Virus record (IMG/VR): IMGVR_UViG_3300033388_004813
Location: 1-37,351 of that record
From: a virus
Reading direction: 5' to 3' (one strand)
Length of the DNA: 37,351 nt
Part shown: positions 1 through 7,180 of the stretch, piece after piece
How positions within the stretch are numbered: position 1 is the first letter of the stretch
Layout of the letters: each line of letters starts with the position of its first letter
Translations under genes and position numbers: made by a program
The notes under the pieces: model-generated
Databases searched by the model: none
Told to the model about the DNA's origin: nothing
Seen by the model: only the letters and a program-made list of their open reading frames with translations

Positions 1-18
1 TTTCTGCGTAGTTTTCAT
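1..18 (-). CDS. Start of a truncated leftward gene
   Basis: Only the first six codons (MKTTQK) lie in the window. An AGGGGATTAATT ribosome site sits directly upstream of the ATG, and the gene follows the HNH endonuclease gene by about 50 bases. Nothing can be said about function. Confidence 0.5.
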
Positions 19-67
19 AATTAATCCCCTGTTTAATTTGAAGATAGAATATCCCTTTTTGATTTTA

Positions 68-616
68 TTATTCTATATGCGTCCATTGTTTTCTGTTGAC
101 AATATTACTTATATGTTGACGACTAATATTAAAATCTTTAGCTATTTTTCTTTGTAATTCACCTTTTTTATAACGGTTACGAATTTCCCTAACCTTTTCA
201 TTTGTTAATTTTGCTCGCCCATGTTTTTCGCCATTAGGTTTTAATCCAATTTTAAATGCATGCTTTTCGTTTTCTAATTGTGTAACTATTTCCAAATTCT
301 TAAGTCGATTATCGGTCTTAATGCCGTTAATATGATTTATTTGCAAATTATCGGGGATTTCACCATTGAAATAAACCCAAACAACACGATAAGCAAAACA
401 ATTAACTTGTTTGCCATTAATTTTTCCACTTAAGCATAAATACCCATATTCGTTTTTATATTCCATACGCCTCTTTTTAATTGAGATAAAGGGAATTTCT
501 GCAAATTGACTTTTATATCTTCTTGCTAAACGCCAAACCTTATTTTCGTTATCAATTTCCAAATAACCCTGATTTATAAGGTCAATAAATAGATATTCAT
601 TGTGTGATGGTTTCAT
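68..616 (-). CDS. HNH homing endonuclease with C-terminal helix-turn-helix
   Basis: Probable free-standing homing endonuclease that nicks or cuts DNA. The central HNH_3-type core reads INHINGIKTDNRLKNLE. The C-terminus (QRKIAKDFNISRQHISNI) looks like a helix-turn-helix used for target recognition. I chose the ATG at 616 because AGGAAAG lies five bases before it; the TTG at 631 would overlap that ribosome site. It lies downstream of a strong promoter and a structured leader (634-770), so it may be expressed separately from the MoxR gene. Family assignment is secure; the target is unknown. Confidence 0.85.
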   Translation of the reverse strand: MKPSHNEYLFIDLINQGYLEIDNENKVWRLARRYKSQFAEIPFISIKKRRMEYKNEYGYLCLSGKINGKQVNCFAYRVVWVYFNGEIPDNLQINHINGIKTDNRLKNLEIVTQLENEKHAFKIGLKPNGEKHGRAKLTNEKVREIRNRYKKGELQRKIAKDFNISRQHISNIVNRKQWTHIE

Positions 617-633
617 TGTTTCTTTCCTCAAAA

Positions 634-735
634 TAAAAAAGGCGGTTCATTCTGTGTTGAAGTTACCGGATTAAACCAATAACCAGAAATCCCCGCCGTA
701 ATTATTGTCAAAAAGAAAAATCCGACAACTTCAAC
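634..735 (-). ncRNA. Candidate small RNA or structured leader (about 100 nt)
   Basis: Seven bases after a TATATT -10 box the transcript would start with one strand of a 17-pair helix: 735-719 pairs with 672-656. Two of the pairs are G-U wobbles that exist only in the minus-strand RNA. An inner helix pairs 707-702 (CAATAA) with 682-677 (TTATTG). The RNA ends in CCGCC followed by six T residues (645-635). It could be an independent small RNA or an attenuating leader of the HNH gene. No known family was recognised. Confidence 0.5.
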
Positions 736-741
736 AACATC

Positions 742-770
742 AATATAATACTTGAGTGAATAAAAGTCAA
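742..770 (-). promoter_or_regulatory. Sigma70-type promoter, TTGACT-17-TATATT
   Basis: The -35 box TTGACT is at 770-765, the spacer is exactly 17 bases, and the -10 box TATATT is at 747-742. It lies just behind the MoxR gene and points at the candidate small RNA and the HNH gene. Confidence 0.7.
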
Positions 771-810
771 GATTATTTATGCCTATATTTAAAAATATCT
801 TCACCCCCTC

Positions 811-1845
811 TTATAAAGCAATACCACTATTTCTGTCAATCCAATCGATTACCATTTTATTATCGAACAAATCCCTTTTTCTTTCAAGAATATTTTTTAT
901 AGGTAATATAGCAAATTCTGGGGGAATTTTGAAAATCAACTTCATTACTTTGTCAATATTTTTCTCTGTCGTCCTTTGCGCCAACGCACTTGAGTAAGCA
1001 TGCAATATATCTATCTTATCAATAGCTGGTATAACCGCCTTCTCTGGATTAGCTATTGCCTCATCAATATCAGGCAAATTGTTCATCAACTTTAAAAATG
1101 CAATAAACTCAGTTGCAAACCCCTGTCCTGCACTGCCACAAAAAGATGGATAATAACACGATTCTGGCAATCCGCCATTCATAGCATACCCGACATTAGC
1201 AATAGTTCGTGGACATGACGAATTAGTTATATCCATACTTGGCTTGAAATCCATCAAAAAGCTTGGTTTAAATCGTATAAATGCTATCAACTGGAACGGC
1301 ATTTTATTTTTAATAGCCCAACAACACCAATCGGTAAGGTCTGGTTCAAGTTCAAGTATGGTAGCAAATCGACTTTTGACAGGCTCTAATATTCCTGATA
1401 CGCCCGCCTTATCCTGCTTACGATTAGTCGCAGCTATAAATGTAACATGGTCTGATATTGCCTTGCCATTAATAGCACGGGAAAGCAACAAATGCATTAA
1501 ACTGGCTTGAACTACTGCCGGCGCTTGACCCACATCGTCTAAAAACGCAATCGTTAGTTTATCAGCTTCTATCAGCGCTCGTAAATCACCAAACGGTAAA
1601 AATTCTGCCCTATCGTTTACTATTGCAGGCATTCCCTTATAATCTGTGGGGTCAGAAACAACAGGATGTGATATTAAAACATTGGCATTTAGTTTTTTAC
1701 CTATTTGTTTTACAATATCGGTTTTACCAATACCAGGCGCCCCCTTAATTAAAACTGGCTGTTTGTTTTTTATGTAGTAATAAAGTATCTCTAAAAGTTC
1801 GGACGGTGTAACCGTAATCGAATCATTAATTGGATTTTTTGGCAT
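811..1845 (-). CDS. MoxR-family AAA+ ATPase
   Basis: Chaperone-like ATPase of the MoxR/RavA/CbbQ type. Walker A is GAPGIGKT (residues 35-42), Walker B is TIAFLDDVGQ (98-107), sensor 1 is TFIAATNR (135-142), and PVKSRF follows at about 156-161 with the likely arginine finger. Family members usually act on a von Willebrand factor A (VWA) partner to remodel or activate complexes; no VWA gene is visible here, though one could lie beyond the left edge. It sits 15 bases after the small membrane protein gene. Its function in phages is not established. Confidence 0.88.
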   Translation of the reverse strand: MPKNPINDSITVTPSELLEILYYYIKNKQPVLIKGAPGIGKTDIVKQIGKKLNANVLISHPVVSDPTDYKGMPAIVNDRAEFLPFGDLRALIEADKLTIAFLDDVGQAPAVVQASLMHLLLSRAINGKAISDHVTFIAATNRKQDKAGVSGILEPVKSRFATILELEPDLTDWCCWAIKNKMPFQLIAFIRFKPSFLMDFKPSMDITNSSCPRTIANVGYAMNGGLPESCYYPSFCGSAGQGFATEFIAFLKLMNNLPDIDEAIANPEKAVIPAIDKIDILHAYSSALAQRTTEKNIDKVMKLIFKIPPEFAILPIKNILERKRDLFDNKMVIDWIDRNSGIAL

Positions 1846-1860
1846 TTATTATTTTATTCC

Positions 1861-2214
1861 TTATTCCAATGGTTCTAATTCCATAATTTCATCGGGAATA
1901 TATATATCAAATATTGTATTATTCCAATATTGATAATTCGCAAGCCATTTATTCGCATCTATTATTTTTTGCTGTATTGCAGCATTTTCTATATTAACAC
2001 CATTATTCCTTGCATTTTGTACTGTTATTTTTATGGATTTAAATTGCATTATTTCAGATTTTGTACCATAAAAAACCGGTGGGAAAGGAATAAGTATAAA
2101 CACCAAAACAACACCGCTAATAACAGCTACTGGTTCGCCAATATTATTATATGTATATTTATCAATAATAATACCAACAATAATTAACACAACTAAAATA
2201 CTAATAATTAACAT
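1861..2214 (-). CDS. Small membrane protein, two N-terminal membrane segments
   Basis: Two hydrophobic segments (about residues 3-20 and 30-50) are followed by a soluble tail with QFKSIKITVQNARNN and an acidic C-terminus. AAAGGAG lies five bases before the ATG at 2214; a start at 2229 would include the ribosome site. This resembles the small SPFH-like or signal-anchored proteins common in phages, but I do not recognise a named family. It is followed closely by the MoxR gene, so the two are probably cotranscribed. Confidence 0.75.
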   Translation of the reverse strand: MLIISILVVLIIVGIIIDKYTYNNIGEPVAVISGVVLVFILIPFPPVFYGTKSEIMQFKSIKITVQNARNNGVNIENAAIQQKIIDANKWLANYQYWNNTIFDIYIPDEIMELEPLE

Positions 2215-2403
2215 CGTTTCTCCTTTCATATTATTTTATGGCAAGCAAGCAATATAGGAAATATTTAGTAAAACTATATAATACTGTGTGGTTAAAAGTT
2301 TTTAGATTTTTGTAATTACTTGCTTGGCATTTTCCTGTATGCCGTTTGCTAATATAATGAATCGCTAACCAAAAAGCAAATTAATTCGTTGATTGGAATA
2401 TTG

Positions 2404-2583
2404 TTATACTGGTTTTCCCCCTTTTAGTTTTTTATAGATTTTTCTTAAATCATTATTCGGTCTAACATTTTGATAACTTGTTGCTTCATCAATTAATGCA
2501 ATTATTCCAACCTTTGCCCTTGCAATTTCTTCTTTATTAATATGTTCTAATATTTTTTCTTTGGTTTCATCATTCCGTGCCAT
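2404..2583 (-). CDS. Small protein with P63C-like IALIDEATSYQ motif
   Basis: The 59-residue protein begins MARNDETKEKILEHI and contains VGIIALIDEATSYQ. That resembles the GVIALIDEATGYQ motif of phage P63C and Bro-type proteins. It is far shorter than those proteins, so it is either a minimal relative or a fragment. AAAGGA precedes the ATG. Its ribosome site begins a few bases after the tRNA-like element at 2603. Confidence 0.65.
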   Translation of the reverse strand: MARNDETKEKILEHINKEEIARAKVGIIALIDEATSYQNVRPNNDLRKIYKKLKGGKPV

Positions 2584-2602
2584 TATATTTTCCTTTTAAT
2601 TA

Positions 2603-2725
2603 TGTGGGCTGGCAGGATTTAAACCTGCATAATTGAAGTTATGGGCACCCGATGTGGTGTATGAAGCCACATCTATTGTCAATCTCTGCTCCTTGTTAGC
2701 GTCTTTACATTCCGCCACAGCCCAC
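2603..2725 (-). ncRNA. tRNA-like RNA with enlarged centre (about 122 nt)
   Basis: The ends form a perfect 8-pair stem, GTGGGCTG with CAGCCCAC, extendable to 10 pairs. A T-arm follows next to the 3' strand: GCAGG, loop TTTAAAT, CCTGC. After the 5' strand comes TGGCGGAATGTAAAGACGC, very like the D-arm of a class II (leucine or serine) tRNA. The central part is about 68 nt instead of about 30 and forms no standard anticodon arm. It contains a 7-pair hairpin GATGTGG/CCACATC whose loop includes TTCATAC. CCA is not encoded. It may be a decayed tRNA, a tRNA with an insert, or a different RNA. Confidence 0.55.
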
Positions 2726-2729
2726 ATTG

Positions 2730-3070
2730 TTATTCCTCATCAATAACCACATCCGCTGTTTTTGACATTTCTTTGACATAATTATCCCAACCATTTTTCT
2801 TTATCCATAGTATTGCCATAATAACAGCTTGGTGCATAGCCCGGTACAATCATCATGAGGCGGTTGGGTAATTACTTCTGATAATGCTTTCGCATCCTCA
2901 TTATCTTCTGAAATAACACCATAAATATTTTTATAGCTATGAAATTCTGGCTTGACTTCTGGGTTTTTATCCCACCATTTCAATCCTGCTTTTAGCATAT
3001 TGCGACAAGTTTGTTCATAACCACCCCCAAAACCGCTTATTTCTCTCATTTGTTCTGTAAATTCATACAT
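2730..3070 (-). CDS. Conserved phage protein, apparent one-base frameshift
   Basis: The open frame from 3070 runs to 2801 and reads like a conserved phage protein (MREISGFGGGYEQTC, then DNEDAKALSEV, then DDCTG). After the GGG run at 2842-2840 the sense appears to continue in another frame: AMHQAVIMAILWIKKNGWD, ending at 2730. One extra G would join the two into about 113 residues. Either the read has lost a base, or the gene is frameshifted in nature. The function is unknown. The ATG at 3070 has only GAGGA about 15 bases upstream. Confidence 0.6.
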
Positions 3071-3077
3071 TTTAGTT

Positions 3078-3224
3078 CTATAATTCCTCTGGTTTTGGGA
3101 TAGCGATTATCGGGAATATATCATAATTTCCATCTTCAGGAGATTCAAGTCCCAAAAATTCCAGCAATTTAGTTTGCGTGTTTGGCAAAAAATCCTTGGC
3201 ATAGATTTCAAATTCATTATTCAT
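3078..3224 (-). CDS. Small acidic protein, unknown
   Basis: A 48-residue protein (MNNEFEIYAKDFLP...) with no recognisable domain. AGGAGATACC lies before the ATG, and the stop is seven bases from the next gene's ATG, so the two are probably coupled. It is the first gene of a set transcribed from the promoter at 3276-3304. Confidence 0.55.
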   Translation of the reverse strand: MNNEFEIYAKDFLPNTQTKLLEFLGLESPEDGNYDIFPIIAIPKPEEL

Positions 3225-3275
3225 TTTTTGGTATCTCCTGTTTTAAAATTATTATTCCATAATGCAAACAGCTAT

Positions 3276-3304
3276 AATATACTACATTTCACAAAACAAA
3301 GCAA
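3276..3304 (-). promoter_or_regulatory. Promoter, TTGCTT-17-TATATT
   Basis: The -35 box TTGCTT is at 3304-3299 and the -10 box TATATT at 3281-3276, with a 17-base spacer. It sits in the gap behind the 3314-3535 gene and points at the small acidic protein. Confidence 0.5.
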
Positions 3305-3313
3305 GCATTATTT

Positions 3314-3535
3314 TTACTTGTTCGCATTCTTATATCTTACAACAACATAGCCATTCTTTCTGAATTTCTTTTTCGTGTATCCATTTTTCAATAGCCGTTT
3401 CTCAAATTTCCTAAATTCATCCTTATCGCCGTTTTCAATTTTAGCTTTTGGCTTTTTGCTTGCCAATGTTTTGCCTTTTAGTATTTTACTATTTGGTGTC
3501 TTGTTACCACCTGTTGCAAAAATGTCTAATTGCAT
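3314..3535 (-). CDS. Small very basic protein
   Basis: A 73-residue lysine-rich protein (pattern KKPKAKIENGDKDEF, C-terminus KNGYVVVRYKNANK). The charge suggests nucleic acid binding, but that is inference only. AAAGGGGAT precedes the ATG. It lies 12 bases after the MT-A70 methylase and is probably cotranscribed with it. Confidence 0.6.
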   Translation of the reverse strand: MQLDIFATGGNKTPNSKILKGKTLASKKPKAKIENGDKDEFRKFEKRLLKNGYTKKKFRKNGYVVVRYKNANK

Positions 3536-3547
3536 ATATATCCCCTT

Positions 3548-4141
3548 TCAAATATTATCGTTCAAATCAATATCACCATCAACCTCATTACCCCATACAT
3601 CCCAACCCTCTGTTTTCTGACGAGCAAATAGTTCAATACGAGGTAAATCACCAAATAATAATTCTATATTTTTACGAACTTGTTTTGGTTTTTGAGAATG
3701 TTTTTTCCTTATTGCACCAACTAATTGATAAATATTATTTACTTTTTTATATTTAAGCATTGAACCCCTCGTTCCCAATAGACATAATTCACAATTCTTC
3801 ATTGTCCACGCACCAAGAGTCGCAATATTTTTACCATTAACCGTAAGTTTTTCCCATATAAAAGCCACCGTAATATATTTAAACCCCCACGTTTCAATCG
3901 TATTGATTGCTTCCTTTAAATGAGCGTCTGTAGTCCAAAGAAACAATGCACAATCGTCATCTGCTATATTTTTAACAGGCAATTTCTTTATCCAATCTTT
4001 GTTTTGTGTAGGATAATATTTATCTAAAGGTGTAAATCTAACCCCATTATATTTTTGCAATTCTTTACTTGAAAAATGCCACGGCGGGTCTGCCAAAATT
4101 ATTTTATACTTTTTAGATTTTGTTGAATTTTCCGATGACAT
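3548..4141 (-). CDS. MT-A70 family adenine-N6 methyltransferase
   Basis: Transfers a methyl group from S-adenosylmethionine to adenine N6 in DNA or RNA. The catalytic DPPW lies at residues 18-21 in KIILADPPWHF, and ALFLWTTDAHL and WEKLTVNGK follow as in phage MT-A70 proteins. The C-terminus (HSQKPKQVRKNIELLFG...RIELFAR) is the usual family ending. The ATG at 4141 follows GGGAAAAC; an upstream TTG start at 4171 is possible. The gene overlaps the upstream nuclease gene by 29 bases, so translation is probably coupled. Its likely role is genome self-modification against restriction. Confidence 0.9.
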   Translation of the reverse strand: MSSENSTKSKKYKIILADPPWHFSSKELQKYNGVRFTPLDKYYPTQNKDWIKKLPVKNIADDDCALFLWTTDAHLKEAINTIETWGFKYITVAFIWEKLTVNGKNIATLGAWTMKNCELCLLGTRGSMLKYKKVNNIYQLVGAIRKKHSQKPKQVRKNIELLFGDLPRIELFARQKTEGWDVWGNEVDGDIDLNDNI

Positions 4142-4526
4142 ATTTTGTTTTCCCACTTTCCCTAAAATCAATACATTGTTTCAAATTACCATCAATTGTC
4201 GTAATTTTAGCCACTGGTAAATATTGCACTATTCTCTTATCTAAAAAAACAAATGCTACAAAGTCGATTTTGTTTGCTCTTATAGTTCTATTAGCCTTTT
4301 TGCCGGTTCGCAATGAAAATCTATACACATTTTTACTTTTCCCATAGTCAGACTTGTGCATTGATGTTTTTACCTGAATCCTCATTATGCCATTACCTTT
4401 ATCAATTAATACATCATATGGCAATCCTGCATCTGCCAAAAAAGCACTAATCCCTTGAAAAATTAAATCACAACAAACTAAATGCTCACCCGCTTTTCCA
4501 ATTTGTAATTCTTTTGACAAATTCAT
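4113..4526 (-). CDS. PD-(D/E)XK endonuclease-like protein
   Basis: The layout matches the PD-(D/E)XK fold of I-Ssp6803I-type or resolvase-like nucleases: an early glutamate in GKAGEHLVCCDLI, then LPYDVLID, then the IQVKTS strand with the catalytic lysine. At 137 residues the length is typical. AGAGGAG precedes the ATG at 4526. It has its own promoter and operator (4543-4577) and overlaps the MT-A70 gene. The pair could be a compact restriction-modification-like unit, or the nuclease could be a homing enzyme. Confidence 0.75.
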   Translation of the reverse strand: MNLSKELQIGKAGEHLVCCDLIFQGISAFLADAGLPYDVLIDKGNGIMRIQVKTSMHKSDYGKSKNVYRFSLRTGKKANRTIRANKIDFVAFVFLDKRIVQYLPVAKITTIDGNLKQCIDFRESGKTKYVIGKFNKI

Positions 4527-4542
4527 AGTATATTCTCCTCTT

Positions 4543-4577
4543 TATGGTAATATACCATATACTATTATGTTTGTCAA
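4543..4577 (-). promoter_or_regulatory. Promoter TTGACA-17-TATATT with palindromic operator
   Basis: TTGACA lies at 4577-4572 and TATATT at 4554-4549, with a 17-base spacer. The 17-bp palindrome TATGGTAATATACCATA (4543-4559) covers the -10 box, as expected for a repressor site. It drives the PD-(D/E)XK and MT-A70 genes. Confidence 0.7.
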
Positions 4578-4633
4578 GATACTATTGGGGTCAGTATATA
4601 TTATTTGGTATTTTTTTATAAAACCATTCCCTT

Positions 4634-4783
4634 TCAAATATTATCAATTATTTCTTCACACCATAATCTATCAGGTAAATCAATTTGGTTTATTGCATTA
4701 TCCTGATATTCAAAATCAGCTAACAAATCTTCTGCTAAAAAATCGGTTTCCATTTCTGGTTTTGTTGGTTTTGGGTCTTGCAT
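4634..4783 (-). CDS. Small acidic protein, unknown
   Basis: A 49-residue acidic protein (MQDPKPTKPEMETDF..., ending LWCEEIIDNI). AAGGGGAAAAC precedes the ATG. It lies just after the 4802-5044 gene with an 18-base gap, as in one operon. No family recognised. Confidence 0.55.
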   Translation of the reverse strand: MQDPKPTKPEMETDFLAEDLLADFEYQDNAINQIDLPDRLWCEEIIDNI

Positions 4784-4801
4784 TATAGTTTTCCCCTTAT
4801 A

Positions 4802-5044
4802 TTAATTACTCCCGTTCCATACATCATCAATAACGTTTATTACCTCATCGTTTGTAGATATTTGTTTGTGTAATTTGTTGAGAATGGTCTCAATATGTTC
4901 TCTTATAAACCGCAAACTTACATTAAAGCAATATTCGGCTTCTTTAATAATATCATCTTCTGTCCAGTAAGTTGCCATAATTAGTTTATCATCCGGCAAT
5001 TCGTTTTGTAATCTTTTAAGTATTTCTGTTTTAGTTCCTGTCAT
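4802..5044 (-). CDS. Hypothetical protein, 80 aa
   Basis: Mostly charged and probably helical; it contains MATYWTEDDIIKEAEYCF and ends in DVWNGSN. AAAGGATTGG precedes the ATG. It is spaced 16 bases from the zinc-ribbon gene upstream. No family recognised. Confidence 0.65.
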   Translation of the reverse strand: MTGTKTEILKRLQNELPDDKLIMATYWTEDDIIKEAEYCFNVSLRFIREHIETILNKLHKQISTNDEVINVIDDVWNGSN

Positions 5045-5060
5045 TTACCAATCCTTTCAA

Positions 5061-5291
5061 TTACATTTTTTCGGTATCGTGATATTCTATTCTATACCAT
5101 TCCTTACTTTCCTTGCCACAATCATTACAAGTAATATGATACCAATACCAATTATCATCTACACCACTATCGTCAAATTCAACATTATCACCACCACAAT
5201 GACTACATTTCCCTTGACAATCTTCCACATATTTGGTATCATTGTTTATGAAACCGAGTTCTTCTAATTTCCTGATTGAATTTAATGACAT
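5061..5291 (-). CDS. Small zinc-ribbon protein
   Basis: Two CxxC knuckles, CSHCGG (about residue 29) and CNDCGK (about 55), should bind one zinc ion. AAGGAG precedes the ATG. It is one of several small zinc ribbons in this leftward cluster; the role is unknown. Confidence 0.7.
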   Translation of the reverse strand: MSLNSIRKLEELGFINNDTKYVEDCQGKCSHCGGDNVEFDDSGVDDNWYWYHITCNDCGKESKEWYRIEYHDTEKM

Positions 5292-5311
5292 TTTGCCAAT
5301 CTCCTTTTTTG

Positions 5312-5497
5312 TTAATAGTTTTTTTCAATATGCTGTATTTCATCAAGCACGTTTTCGTATGCGTCAATATGCCCCTGTGTTATATCATCATTATTATGAA
5401 GCGCTTTGTTGGTATAATCTTCCAATGCAAAAAGTTCTTGTTCTCTTTGTTTAATACAAAATTGCTTTACCATTCCAAGTTTAGTGTTTTTTGTCAT
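5312..5497 (-). CDS. Small helical protein, unknown
   Basis: A 61-residue charged protein (MTKNTKLGMVKQFCIKQ...) predicted by eye to be mainly helical. TAGGAGGAAG is a very strong ribosome site. No domain recognised. Confidence 0.6.
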   Translation of the reverse strand: MTKNTKLGMVKQFCIKQREQELFALEDYTNKALHNNDDITQGHIDAYENVLDEIQHIEKNY

Positions 5498-5509
5498 TTT
5501 TTCTTCCTC

Positions 5510-5683
5510 CTAAAAATATAGGTAATATTCTGTGCCACATTGCTCGCATATATGAATTGATTTGCAGGAAAAGTCCTTATAATTCTCATTTTGCGAACAA
5601 TGACATTCAATACATTTTTCGGGAATACCTGAATATTCTCCGTTTTCATTAATTGTTAATTTGTTTCCTTTTGTATCAAACAT
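5510..5683 (-). CDS. Small Cys-rich zinc-binding protein
   Basis: Cysteines appear as CIECHC and CEQCG, enough for one zinc site. I chose the ATG at 5683 because GAGAGG lies six bases before it. An upstream ATG at 5737 (adding MITNHKKGEIDEILERYN) is also open, overlaps the previous gene by 17 bases, and has no ribosome site. Function unknown. Confidence 0.55.
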   Translation of the reverse strand: MFDTKGNKLTINENGEYSGIPEKCIECHCSQNENYKDFSCKSIHICEQCGTEYYLYF

Positions 5684-5720
5684 ATTATACCTCTCAAGAA
5701 TTTCATCAATTTCCCCTTTT

Positions 5721-5852
5721 TTATGATTGGTAATCATACATTAATATTATAATTGATTTATGGTCGCCAATAGTTCTACCCCATCCGATGGATTTTAAAA
5801 TTGCAGGTTTCCACACAAAATTGTACATTTTTATGTATCTTATTTTGGGCAT
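5721..5852 (-). CDS. Small basic protein, 43 aa
   Basis: Reads MPKIRYIKMYNFVWKPAIL..., with no known domain. GGAGGAATAAC immediately precedes the ATG, and the ATG is one base past the stop of the upstream gene. That spacing supports a real gene despite its size. Confidence 0.5.
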   Translation of the reverse strand: MPKIRYIKMYNFVWKPAILKSIGWGRTIGDHKSIIILMYDYQS

Positions 5853-5853
5853 G

Positions 5854-6048
5854 TTATTCCTCCGTATCGGTTGTTAGTATTGTTATAATCATTGCAAGCT
5901 CTTTTTCTGTGATGTCAAGCCAATTAGTAGTTTTGCCTATTGAGGCACGGATACACATTTCTTTGGGATATATTAAACCCTTTAATTCTACTAACCGCTC
6001 TACCTGCCCCAACTGCTTTTTACGATATTCTAATGTCTGTTTATCCAT
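5854..6048 (-). CDS. Hypothetical protein, 64 aa
   Basis: Begins MDKQTLEYRKKQLGQVERL and ends in the acidic ITEKELAMIITILTTDTEE. GGGGATAAC precedes the ATG at 6048. Longer upstream starts would run into the 6074-6481 gene. The repeated hydrophobic and charged pattern suggests helices only. Confidence 0.6.
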   Translation of the reverse strand: MDKQTLEYRKKQLGQVERLVELKGLIYPKEMCIRASIGKTTNWLDITEKELAMIITILTTDTEE

Positions 6049-6073
6049 TGTGTTATCCCCATACAATGATTTT

Positions 6074-6481
6074 TTAATTATCAAACCAGAACACAAACCT
6101 AAAATCCTGTAATTCTTTAGGGTATTCCTCTTTATACTCATTAAAGCCCCCATATCCATTGCCGAACAAATATCCCAACTGTTCATGTTCAAAAGTAAGA
6201 CAATTCATTTTTGTTTCTATAAACGCCATAAGTTTTGTAACTTCCCAGGATGAAAGCCACGAATGAGAATGACCATCGAAACCCATTTCATCAGAACAAA
6301 ACTTTGTTGTTTTTGTAATATCTTTTGGTAGTCCTTTCGGCTCTGATATTGGTTTTTCTGAACCCCTAACCCCTGCCATTTTACCAAACAAACCATAATT
6401 ACGATTTAGTTTTGGGTGTGAATAGTGTAGCCACTCATTATTAATCTTAATCTCAACGTGTAAATGAATATCGCAACCCAT
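6074..6481 (-). CDS. Conserved phage protein (MGCDIHLHVE type)
   Basis: The opening MGCDIHLHVEIKI and the internal RNYGLFGKMAGVRG match a family often seen in phages and annotated as hypothetical. His and Asp residues in CDIHLHVE and GHSHSW could bind a metal (inference). AGGGGGGAA precedes the ATG. Length (135 aa) fits. Confidence 0.7.
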   Translation of the reverse strand: MGCDIHLHVEIKINNEWLHYSHPKLNRNYGLFGKMAGVRGSEKPISEPKGLPKDITKTTKFCSDEMGFDGHSHSWLSSWEVTKLMAFIETKMNCLTFEHEQLGYLFGNGYGGFNEYKEEYPKELQDFRFVFWFDN

Positions 6482-6502
6482 ATTTATTCCCCCCTTTTTT
6501 TG

Positions 6503-6604
6503 TTAAAAGATTATTGCAATAATAATATGAATACCAAAGTACACAATCGCTATAATGCACATGTATAGTGTTATTTTATCTAATATGTCAGGTTTGTGTT
6601 TCAT
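6503..6604 (-). CDS. Tiny single-pass membrane protein
   Basis: A 33-residue protein: a short charged start (MKHKPDILDK), then one membrane segment (LYMCIIAIVYFGIHIIIAI). AAGGAGTAACG precedes the ATG, and the gene overlaps the upstream gene by 17 bases. Confidence 0.5.
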   Translation of the reverse strand: MKHKPDILDKITLYMCIIAIVYFGIHIIIAIIF

Positions 6605-6926
6605 CGTTACTCCTTAAATCCTCTTCCGATAATGCCTCTAATGAGTCGTAATAATATTCCTCCTTTGCCTGTTTGAGTGCTTTAATCATATTGGGTAAAA
6701 ATTTTATTTGTAAATGCGTAAGCATTGTCATCATACCATCTTTTTCACCATCATTTTCAAAGGGTTTAAGCTCATTAATTTCTTTATCACATATCCCCTT
6801 TGCAATATTATCCAACGCCTCAACCAGCTTATCAATCTTTTCCTTTTGCTCGTTGATAAACTCCGATTGTCTGACAATTAAGTCCGATGCCGCAACTTTT
6901 CCCGATAATTCAATTTGAATTTCCAT
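6588..6926 (-). CDS. Hypothetical protein with coiled-coil and KALKQAKE tail
   Basis: A heptad-like stretch (FINEQKEKIDKLVEALDNI) is followed by IKALKQAKE, a motif shared with the ends of the genes at 7383-7580 and 7612-7914. The three are probably distant paralogues. AGGGAGTAGGGC precedes the ATG. Function unknown. Confidence 0.65.
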   Translation of the reverse strand: MEIQIELSGKVAASDLIVRQSEFINEQKEKIDKLVEALDNIAKGICDKEINELKPFENDGEKDGMMTMLTHLQIKFLPNMIKALKQAKEEYYYDSLEALSEEDLRSNDETQT

Positions 6927-6958
6927 GCCCTACTCCCTTGCTTGTTCGAGTGTTATAA

Positions 6959-7165
6959 TTAACCTTCATATACTTCATTACAACTAAATTCTTGTAGATA
7001 TAGCCCCCTGAATTTTTTGTTACATGCCTTACAATTAAAAGTAAAAGCAAGAACAGGATACATTGAATAATTTAGCCGTTCAAATTCATCTGTCATATAT
7101 GTATTATCGCTTTTACAATACGGACATACGCCGTCCTCTGAATCTTTAAATTGTTCTCTTAACAT
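6959..7165 (-). CDS. Small zinc-ribbon protein
   Basis: CPYCKS and CKACNK form a zinc ribbon in a 68-residue protein. CPYC-S-D near the start resembles the 10966-11154 protein (CPYCNSDD). AAGGAGTAATAC precedes the ATG. Role unknown. Confidence 0.7.
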   Translation of the reverse strand: MLREQFKDSEDGVCPYCKSDNTYMTDEFERLNYSMYPVLAFTFNCKACNKKFRGLYLQEFSCNEVYEG

Positions 7166-7180
7166 TGTATTACTCCTTGA

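Noticed and set aside
630-810. Membrane-like frame with a GTG start at about 808
   Set aside because: It reads through a strong promoter and a long RNA helix, and GAGGGG lies too close to the GTG. The RNA explanation fits better.
779-997. Open frame on the plus strand over the MoxR gene
   Set aside because: Shadow of the ATPase gene; no ribosome site and hydrophobic nonsense composition.
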